DNA from: a virus
Reading direction: 5' to 3' (one strand)
DNA length: 21,269 bases
Virus record (IMG/VR): IMGVR_UViG_3300005663_000218
Coordinates: 1-21,269 of that record
The stretch's first letter is position 1. The number at the start of each line of letters is the position of its first letter. A program made the translations under genes and the position numbers. Of this stretch, positions 16,255 to 21,269 are shown piece after piece. A model generated the notes under the pieces. That model was not told the DNA's origin. It was given only the letters and a program-made list of their open reading frames with translations, and ran no database searches.

Positions 16255-18237
16255 TTATACATTAGCAACCGACGCCGGTGGTGCAACTCCTGGTATTGGT
16301 AATTGACCAGGCAATTCAGCTTCAGCAGCTCCAGCCTCTTTACGTTCAGCAGTTTTCGTTTTCACAATTTCAAGTTCAGCTTCTAAATGATCAGCAGCTT
16401 TCTCTCTAATCTTTATATCCAATTCTTTAAATCTAGGCGTATTAAATAAATCTTGATGTACCGCTATATGCTGTGGATTAGCACCTTCAAATGGTGGAAC
16501 ATTAGCTCCTTTTATCAAGGACCGGTTCTCAATCTCAGCTTGCGCAATAGCCTTTTTCGTATCTTCAGCTTCTGCGTTTTCATCCTGTTCCTTAACCTCA
16601 GCCATTGCATCAGCAAATAACGCTTGTGGATTAGTCGTCCACTTAACCAATCTTTCAGCAGTTCTAAATGGTGTAGGATCTCCAAGTCTTTCAAATAACG
16701 TAATTGGATCAATAGCTTTCTGTTGCCACAGAACTATGGCCTCCTGTGAGAGAGCCACCTTATCTTTTGTAAGACTACTTCCCTGTCTAACATCTACAGC
16801 TGTACCATCTCTTACGACAGCTTTATCAACAGGAATCTGTGTAGCAGTCCCGTCAGTTCCTAAGAAAGAAATATACTCCTTCTTTTTAAAATGAACACGT
16901 ATCATTTGAGCGAAAGCGTTATAAACTTTCTCCATAACTCTTTCTAGCATTTGAGCTAGTTCTTCAATTCTCTCTTGATCAGATTCTTTTAAAAGCTGTC
17001 TACCTCCAAAAGTCTCTTCACCTGGAGTCTTCTCTCCACGAGTAGTCGAGTGAGTACCAAACACGTTGTCAACCTCAGCAATAGTGTGAAGCATATCCTC
17101 CATCACGTACGGTTGTAATTGTTGACCTTGGAAATTCTGTACTCCTCCTTGTGCCCCGTCTTTAGTATAAGTGACAGAATTTGCTCTCTTTCTATTTTCT
17201 TCCAAAGCAGCAGCCTCTTTTTTCGTAAAACCACTATTACCATAAACAACGATCTGTCCATTGGCATGATCCGCATTATCAGAAATTTGTCTTTTACGTT
17301 TATTTATAGAATCTTGGAGAGTAATCATCTGATCTACAAGCGTAGTCAAAGAGTATGATGTCACTCCAAGAGTCCACAAATCACTAAATATATAATCTTT
17401 TTTTGGAGTTTTCCAATGATTCTTTTTGCTATTCTTTTCATCCCAATGTGGATTTTTAACCTTCTTTAATACAAGATTATTAACTTTCCAAAATTTAAAT
17501 TCATCAGTAGTTATTTCATAATATCCTATACGCGATCCCGTAACAGCGTTTTTCTTTTGCCCCTTAGTCACGACCAACTCTTCTATTTCTTTTGCCTTTT
17601 TGGGAAACCGAGCTTTAAGCTCTCCAAGGGTATTTTCATGATACTCGATAACGTAATAATCATCATCATAAGGCGGGATTAAGATTCTTTGTGCTCGAAT
17701 ATTCTTGACCCAAATACCCTCCTCTTTATCATAACCAAATTTCAAAACTCCTAAATAAAAGAGTTCATGAAATCTCAAAAACTGTTTCAATATTTGTGGT
17801 ATCTGCATACCCGTAGCAATAGACAACATTATCTTTTCAAGATTCTCTGAATATTTTCTACTATCTTTCTCCTTCTCCTCATCATCCGTCTGTGGAAGAG
17901 AAACCATCGGAGCCGGTAACTTTCTTGTAGCTCTAGGAATAACAGTCTCCAAAGATTGAAAAACCTTATTAAGTACAATATGAGCACGATAACGCCCTAA
18001 CCGTTTACGATCTAATTGATTACCAAGAAAATACCTCTCATTACGCTTTTGAAGTTTAAGATACTCGTTATGAAGAGGTTTGGCCTCGTCTATCCAAGCG
18101 TTAGCAGTGATTATCAGATCCTCATCCTTCATCTTAAAAGAAGCACTCTTACGCTGCTCTATAATCCCTTCCTTTAAAACGTCCGCATCCGTTGAAGCAG
18201 GATTGTTCCCTCTCTGTCTATTCACTGTAGGTGGCAT
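16255..18237 (-). CDS. Portal protein
   Basis: 660 residues, the size of podovirus (P22-like) portals. The N-terminal region has a wing-type helix (NEYLKLQKRNERYFLGNQLD) and HIVLNKVFQSLETVIPRATR. A central part has FLRFHELFYLGVLKFGYDKE and ILIPPYDDDYYVIEYHE, which is where portals fold their clip and stem region. The long helical section VDQMITLQDSINKRKRQISD, NGQIVVYGNSG, VFGTHSTTRGEKTPGEETFG and GRQLLKESDQERIEELAQML is a signature I recognise from many phage portals. The C-terminus is an acidic helical barrel-like tail ending in Pro/Ala. It forms the dodecameric ring through which DNA is packaged, docked by the terminase whose gene is 6 bases upstream. Confidence 0.85.
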   Translation of the reverse strand: MPPTVNRQRGNNPASTDADVLKEGIIEQRKSASFKMKDEDLIITANAWIDEAKPLHNEYLKLQKRNERYFLGNQLDRKRLGRYRAHIVLNKVFQSLETVIPRATRKLPAPMVSLPQTDDEEKEKDSRKYSENLEKIMLSIATGMQIPQILKQFLRFHELFYLGVLKFGYDKEEGIWVKNIRAQRILIPPYDDDYYVIEYHENTLGELKARFPKKAKEIEELVVTKGQKKNAVTGSRIGYYEITTDEFKFWKVNNLVLKKVKNPHWDEKNSKKNHWKTPKKDYIFSDLWTLGVTSYSLTTLVDQMITLQDSINKRKRQISDNADHANGQIVVYGNSGFTKKEAAALEENRKRANSVTYTKDGAQGGVQNFQGQQLQPYVMEDMLHTIAEVDNVFGTHSTTRGEKTPGEETFGGRQLLKESDQERIEELAQMLERVMEKVYNAFAQMIRVHFKKKEYISFLGTDGTATQIPVDKAVVRDGTAVDVRQGSSLTKDKVALSQEAIVLWQQKAIDPITLFERLGDPTPFRTAERLVKWTTNPQALFADAMAEVKEQDENAEAEDTKKAIAQAEIENRSLIKGANVPPFEGANPQHIAVHQDLFNTPRFKELDIKIREKAADHLEAELEIVKTKTAERKEAGAAEAELPGQLPIPGVAPPASVANV

Positions 18238-18243
18238 AAAATA

Positions 18244-19863
18244 TTAGATATATTTCCATGCCTCATTATCGTCTAAATCGTGATCCTTGCCTAATATAGG
18301 AATTCTATCTGCCGGAATACTGTCGTCAGTGACATATATCGCAGCCCCTTTAACTCTCTTCTCCTCGTTCTCCTCCGGCTTAGGCACTTTGCTTAACGCC
18401 ATCTTGAAATATGCTGTAGCGTGTACAAAATGATCAGGGCCACTGTGCTTCCACTCTGAATACAACATCCCGAACCTATCCTCTTCCGTAACTTTGTATA
18501 TATTTTGCCAGTGTTTACAGTATTCGTCAAGGTTTTGTTCAAGATAGACTTGCGGAGTTCTGCCATCTGTGGTGAAAGGTAGCTTTTTATCTATAAAATC
18601 ATATATGATAGAAGAGATCATTTGGTTTCTGTCTACATATACGTGTCCTCTTTTATCGTCTTGCCCCCACTCGATAAGTTCTTTTCGCTGAGAATTATGT
18701 TTATAGAAACAGACAAATACTTGATTACGATATTTAGGTACAAGCTTTCTACGTGGATACGGATCCGGATTAGCATCTATTACAGTAATAGGATTATATT
18801 TTATAATCTTCTGTTCAAGTTGTTTCCATATTTTTTCACCCTTTATAGTTCCGGTTTCAAAAATACCGGCATGATTCCCTACGACATAGTGCAATTCTCT
18901 GTACCCCACATCTACACCCATAGCATTTCGCAGTTTATTATTTTTATCCGTCTTAATATTCTGCAATATAAGTTCCTTATCCACAGTTTCATCTTTCTCG
19001 ATGTAGGGGAGGCCCAAGATCATGTTGTAGAAGTACTGAGGGGTTTTAGTCTCTTCTAAATAAACAAGCTCTCTAGCAGTCACCCACGGAGCCATGAGTT
19101 GATTTATATGATACCCGTGCATCTCTCTGTTCTCATATTCGGCTATCCACTCACCTACACGCCGGTCCTCTTCGTTGAGTTCCATTTTACAATGTTGACA
19201 CATATACACCATCTTGTCCTTGTCTATATTCTTCCAGTAGTCAAGAGCCTGATAGTGGTTACACCTGGAGCATTTAATCATCCAATGTCTTTTATCAGAC
19301 ATCTCATATTTAGCGTCAATACCGCCAGGTCTTATAGGATTAGAGAAAAACCATTCTCCTTTATACTTGGATTTCTGAAGACGAGACGCGTATAGATCTA
19401 CAACCTCTATATTGGAAGCGTCGTACTCGTCGTAAATATTAAGATCTGAGGTGTGCATGATCGCCGCCTTTTTCCCATGAGTACCTCTGTACCAAATGAA
19501 GTTATTCCCAATCTGCTTTTTCGTGATAGCGTCAGAAGTATGTACAAGTTTCGCCAGGACAGGATTATTCGTTATCATATTATCCACCTTGGAAGGTACA
19601 AAGTCATGTACATCATCAAAAGTGGGTAGACAATAAATGCAGTTCAAGTTTCTAAACGCTAATCCGTAAAAGGTTTTTAAGATCGCCAGTGTGCTCCACC
19701 CTATCTGAGCGGACTTCATGGTTGCCTGCTTCCAGTGCCAGTTAGCAAAAGGTTCCAGTAAGAAATAATGCTCCTTAAACTCCACCTTCTCACCACGTTC
19801 AGTCTTGATGCCGTTCTGCATGATCCAACCGAGGACCGACTGATTTAAATCTATATCACTCAT
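18244..19863 (-). CDS. terL: Terminase large subunit, GpA-like (ATPase-nuclease)
   Basis: 539 residues. Packages DNA into the procapsid by ATP hydrolysis and cuts it. The ATPase part has a Walker A-like motif MKSAQIGWST (residues 49-58), adenine-side LEPFANWHWKQ and Walker B LNIYDEYD (141-148). A four-cysteine zinc ribbon (C198, C201, C222, C225; CSRC and CQHC) separates it from the nuclease, as in GpA-family terminases. The nuclease keeps likely metal ligands D318 (GVDVGYRELH), D363 (VIDANPDP) and D477 with H478/H481 (GPDHFVHATAYF). Length is somewhat below lambda gpA, mainly at the C-terminus. The start overlaps the tiny peptide by 8 bases. No small subunit is obvious; one of the small genes to the right is a candidate only by position. 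Confidence 0.9.
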   Translation of the reverse strand: MSDIDLNQSVLGWIMQNGIKTERGEKVEFKEHYFLLEPFANWHWKQATMKSAQIGWSTLAILKTFYGLAFRNLNCIYCLPTFDDVHDFVPSKVDNMITNNPVLAKLVHTSDAITKKQIGNNFIWYRGTHGKKAAIMHTSDLNIYDEYDASNIEVVDLYASRLQKSKYKGEWFFSNPIRPGGIDAKYEMSDKRHWMIKCSRCNHYQALDYWKNIDKDKMVYMCQHCKMELNEEDRRVGEWIAEYENREMHGYHINQLMAPWVTARELVYLEETKTPQYFYNMILGLPYIEKDETVDKELILQNIKTDKNNKLRNAMGVDVGYRELHYVVGNHAGIFETGTIKGEKIWKQLEQKIIKYNPITVIDANPDPYPRRKLVPKYRNQVFVCFYKHNSQRKELIEWGQDDKRGHVYVDRNQMISSIIYDFIDKKLPFTTDGRTPQVYLEQNLDEYCKHWQNIYKVTEEDRFGMLYSEWKHSGPDHFVHATAYFKMALSKVPKPEENEEKRVKGAAIYVTDDSIPADRIPILGKDHDLDDNEAWKYI

Positions 19864-19924
19864 TAAAGGATGTTATCAAACACGCAATTACGAATCCGGC
19901 CATAAGTAAACTGTATAAATCCAT
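19856..19924 (-). CDS. Tiny hydrophobic peptide overlapping the terminase start
   Basis: 22 codons from ATG at 19922-19924 to TGA at 19856-19858, beginning MDLYSLLMAGFVIAC and ending LITSFNE. It is one hydrophobic helix. Its stop overlaps the terminase start in an 8-base overlap (ATGAGTGA), the same geometry as the 233/90-residue gene pair at 9511-9518, so it may serve for translational coupling (leader peptide) as much as for a protein product. Its ATG lies 19 bases after the last helix of the candidate structured RNA. Short open frames arise by chance, so confidence is limited. Confidence 0.4.
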   Translation of the reverse strand: MDLYSLLMAGFVIACLITSFNE

Positions 19925-19942
19925 ATCTTGTTATTATGGTGG

Positions 19943-20232
19943 GGACGGGGATATTGCGCAATCCCCAGCTTGTCCAGTTGCCAGAGTACTACCTCCACCA
20001 GCCTTTTACACGTGCTATTATGACTGGTCTTTCAAGTTTAATCCCCTCGTTATTTGGTGGCAAGAGAGGGCATTGCCCCTCTCCTACCATATTAGTTCTC
20101 AGAACCCTCAACATTAGCTGACGAAGGCAAATTATTAGTGATGAAACTACAAATGTACCCATTTTCCCACCAGCTAAGTTGAGAGAGAGAGTCCAAATCT
20201 CCAACATTACGTTGAAGGTTCTAAGAACTAAT
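19943..20232 (-). ncRNA. Candidate structured RNA upstream of terL
   Basis: The bases between the 86-residue gene and the tiny peptide hold no credible gene but fold on the minus-strand transcript. P1: 20211-20232 with 20091-20112, 22 bp, all paired, with two G-U wobbles at the only DNA mismatches (A-C on the other strand). P2: 20198-20205 with 20178-20186 (8 bp, one bulge). P3: 20171-20177 with 20114-20120 (UUAGCUG/CAGCUAA). P4: 20163-20170 with 20138-20146 (8 bp, one bulge). P2 and P3 abut with no spacer, as do P3 and P4 on the 5' side, and P3 and P1 are one base apart: a tight three-way junction. Further hairpins: 20064-20070/20077-20083 (GAGAGGG), 19997-20003/20022-20028 (one G-U), and 19947-19952/19961-19966 with an outer GGAC/GTCC at 19943-19946/19972-19975. 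It may be an RNA gene or a leader of terL. No U-run terminator follows. Confidence 0.6.
20091..20232. repeat. 22-bp inverted repeat, 98 bases apart
   Basis: Arms 20091-20112 and 20211-20232 agree at 20 of 22 positions. Each arm also begins with a small palindrome, GTTCT-C-AGAAC in one and GTTCT-T-AGAAC in the other. The flanks show no target-site duplication. It is interpreted as the P1 helix of the RNA above; a protein-binding or packaging site in the DNA is the alternative. Confidence 0.85.
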
Positions 20233-20234
20233 TG

Positions 20235-20495
20235 TCAATACTTTTTCTTCTTACGCTTCTTCTCCATAAACATAGGCTCACAGCCTTTTCTAGCAAAACT
20301 CTCACTGGTAGCCGGTTTTGTGTTCATACACTGCCTACGGTCTCTCATGACAGCCTCACGATCCAGCTCAGCCTTGTCACACACAGCAGCTACTTCTTCT
20401 TCTGAGCTACACTTGGAGATCTCTGATTGTAGATCAATATTTTTCATAACTAATGTTGACCATCCTAAACTACGGTATTTAAATTTTATTTTCAT
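20235..20495 (-). CDS. Small charged protein, unknown
   Basis: 86 residues, not recognised. The start ATG overlaps the stop of the 63-residue gene (ATGA, bases 20492-20495), a standard sign of translational coupling, which supports both the gene and this start; an in-frame internal Met at residue 17 (MKNIDLQSEI) is the alternative. The middle is an acidic helical stretch (SSEEEVAAVCDKAELDREAV). The end is strongly basic (MEKKRKKKKY) and could touch nucleic acid. Four cysteines (29, 39, 56, 72) are scattered and do not make an evident zinc site. It is the last gene before the structured RNA and terL; a small-terminase-like DNA-binding role is possible by position but not supported by motif. 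Confidence 0.55.
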   Translation of the reverse strand: MKIKFKYRSLGWSTLVMKNIDLQSEISKCSSEEEVAAVCDKAELDREAVMRDRRQCMNTKPATSESFARKGCEPMFMEKKRKKKKY

Positions 20496-20683
20496 TCCTC
20501 CCCAGTTATATATCCGGTTACGTATCCAGCTAAGTAATTTCTAGTAGCACGGACACTGCTTCTAATCTTCTCAAACTCTTCAACGTCTATCTTTACCACC
20601 CCCCTTTTAGCTTTGTAGAGCTTTATCCTGTCGTAAGCCTCATCAATCGTATTCAGTAAGGAGCTAGCCATTTTAGAATCCAT
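20492..20683 (-). CDS. Small helical protein, unknown
   Basis: 63 residues, not recognised. MDSKMASSLLNTIDEAYDRI followed by KLYKAKRGVVKIDVEEFEKI suggests two helices with a short strand between; the end ATRNYLAGYVTGYITGEE is aromatic and weakly hydrophobic. An internal Met at residue 5 could be the true start. It follows the zinc-ribbon gene by 16 AT-rich bases and is joined to the next gene by an ATGA overlap, so the three small genes form one unit driven from the repeat-bearing promoter region. Function is unknown. Confidence 0.55.
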   Translation of the reverse strand: MDSKMASSLLNTIDEAYDRIKLYKAKRGVVKIDVEEFEKIRSSVRATRNYLAGYVTGYITGEE

Positions 20684-20699
20684 AGTATATTTTGTTAAT

Positions 20700-21101
20700 T
20701 TATAATTTAGTCATATTTTTAAGAAAACTTTTGTACATCTTCTGACTACTACCGGCTTTAAATTTCACACAAACATCACATATAATTACGTTCTCCCCTG
20801 TAGTCTCGTTCCAAGTTTCATAACAAGGCGTCTTAGCAATATCCCATTCCTCTTTACAGTTACTGCATAAAGCCATGACCGGATCTACTGCAAGCTCCTC
20901 ATCATGCGATATTCCTGCCGGATAATCTTCATTGGGAGATAAATCGTCATTGAAAGGCTTACCTTGAAGTTCAGTCACATCTTCCTTCATCCCGTAAATA
21001 GTCCCTCCCACCCTAAAACACTCTCCATCCCTCATCAAACACATATAATGGCTCAAACGAGCTTTGTACTCCCTGACTGTGATAATTTTAATCTTCTCCA
21101 T
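20700..21101 (-). CDS. Small zinc-ribbon protein with possible Phd/YefM-like N-terminus; candidate regulator
   Basis: 133 residues. The N-terminus KIITVREYKARLSHYMCLMR followed by DGECFRVGG recalls the Phd/YefM antitoxin start (strand, 'R-x-x-K/R-x-x-L-S' helix, 'xxGE' turn, strand), a dimerising DNA-binding fold. The middle is acidic (PNEDYPAGISHDEELAVDP). The C-terminus has a zinc ribbon of C79, C82, C108 and C111 (CSNC and CDVC). The ATG is touched directly by the first of five GTGACTAC repeats, so self-repression is plausible. No toxin-like partner is evident in the small genes downstream. The Phd resemblance is weak and unverified; the zinc-ribbon pattern is clear. Confidence 0.55.
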   Translation of the reverse strand: MEKIKIITVREYKARLSHYMCLMRDGECFRVGGTIYGMKEDVTELQGKPFNDDLSPNEDYPAGISHDEELAVDPVMALCSNCKEEWDIAKTPCYETWNETTGENVIICDVCVKFKAGSSQKMYKSFLKNMTKL

Positions 21102-21219
21102 GTAGTCACCGTTATGCTGTAAGCGTAGTCACATCTTACATCTACTGTAGTCACGCTGTCAATGTTAACGTAGTCACCGTATACACAATGGCTTTACAAG
21201 GTCAATAAAACGTAGTCAC
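21102..21219 (-). promoter_or_regulatory. Array of five GTGACTAC direct repeats (operator/iteron-like)
   Basis: The octamer, GTAGTCAC on the plus strand, occurs at 21102-21109, 21125-21132, 21147-21154, 21170-21177 and 21212-21219. Starts are 23, 22, 23 and 42 bases apart, close to two and four helical turns, so a protein would meet them on the same or a slowly rotating face. In minus-strand reading the octamer is always followed by A or G. It ends at the ATG of the 133-residue gene and covers promoter-like sequences. Best read as an operator array; a replication iteron set is the main alternative. Confidence 0.8.
21133..21162 (-). promoter_or_regulatory. Candidate promoter of the small-gene/late operon
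   Basis: On the minus strand TTGACA (21157-21162), 18-base spacer, TAAGAT (21133-21138). The third repeat lies inside the spacer and the second begins just after the -10-like box. A weaker alternative, TTGACC (21200-21205), 16 bases, TATACG (21178-21183), lies upstream between repeats 4 and 5. Neither fits the Bacteroidota TTTG / TAnnTTTG pattern that the leaders would lead one to expect. Confidence 0.35.
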
Positions 21220-21230
21220 ATAGTGAATGT

Positions 21231-21269
21231 TTAAAATTGAAATCGGTTGGGCTGAGGGTTCATGTACAG
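21231..21269 (-). CDS. Possible C-terminal end of an upstream gene
   Basis: One minus-strand frame is open from the right edge to TAA at 21231-21233, encoding MNPQPNRFQF after two residues. Only 12 codons are visible, so this could be chance; it would place the repeat array in a true intergenic gap. Confidence 0.2.
   Translation of the reverse strand: MYMNPQPNRFQF

Noticed and set aside
20064-20083. GAGAGGG hairpin as an intrinsic terminator
   Set aside because: Strong stem but no U-run on either strand; taken as part of the structured RNA.
19989-20207. Minus-strand open frame of 72 codons between the 86-residue gene and terL
   Set aside because: It starts within the P2 helix, has odd composition (Trp-rich ends, no domain), and the DNA is better explained by RNA helices. 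A real small protein is not fully excluded.
20091-20232. Miniature transposable element with terminal inverted repeats
   Set aside because: No target-site duplication, mismatches fall as G-U in the transcribed direction, and inner helices form a junction; all fit RNA better.
21102-21219. CRISPR-like array
   Set aside because: The repeats are only 8-9 bases with 14-15-base gaps and no cas genes; an operator or iteron array fits.

Overview
The window is a stretch of tailed-phage (Caudoviricetes) genome, or a prophage or metagenomic phage contig, carrying the late morphogenesis region on the minus strand. No gene for cellular housekeeping, no tRNA or rRNA, no integrase and no CRISPR array is visible. 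Every convincing gene is on the minus strand, packed with gaps of 0-30 bases or overlaps of 4-8 bases, so it reads right to left like one long late operon. The set fits a podovirus-like virion: terminase, portal, scaffold, coat, decoration and fibre proteins, neck/nozzle proteins and candidate ejection proteins, with no sheath, tube or classical tape-measure gene in view. All three stop codons are used normally (TAA, TGA, TAG), so there is no sign of recoding.

Almost none of the genes has a Shine-Dalgarno sequence. The bases before the ATGs are nearly pure A/T (for example ATATAATAATATAAT-type leaders). That is typical of Bacteroidota, especially Flavobacteriia, and suggests such a host; this is inference, not proof.

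Layout, in order of transcription. (1) 21269-20235: a possible end of an upstream gene, an array of five GTGACTAC repeats spaced about 22-23 bp over promoter-like elements, then a 133-residue protein (possible Phd/YefM-like N-terminus plus a four-cysteine zinc ribbon), a 63-residue protein and an 86-residue protein coupled by an ATGA overlap. (2) 20232-19943: about 290 bases without a credible gene that fold, on the minus-strand transcript only, into a 22-bp helix closing a tight three-way junction, followed by three more hairpins; this is the best candidate for an undescribed element. (3) 19924-14344: a tiny hydrophobic peptide overlapping the terminase start, terminase large subunit, portal, a 33-residue basic peptide, scaffold and major capsid protein. 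(4) 14324-10433: a repeat-containing fibre/decoration protein, a capsid decoration protein, an intergenic hairpin, two small unknown proteins and a fibre with a C1q-like C-terminus. (5) 10419-9511: a holin-like one-helix membrane protein and a long coiled-coil protein. (6) 9518-4186: a 90-residue double-module protein, a 960-residue repeat-rich fibre, a beta-propeller-like nozzle/hub protein and a small fibre-like protein. (7) 4168-1: a head-tail adaptor, a 465-residue helical protein and at least 603 residues of a large protein cut by the window edge, both probable internal/ejection proteins.

A short 'RDxNRV...G(V)SSxDGxTPL...INPVTG' module occurs in neighbouring virion proteins (two copies in the 90-residue protein, one at the start of the 960-residue fibre, a trace in the 113-residue protein) and may be a common docking or oligomerisation unit.
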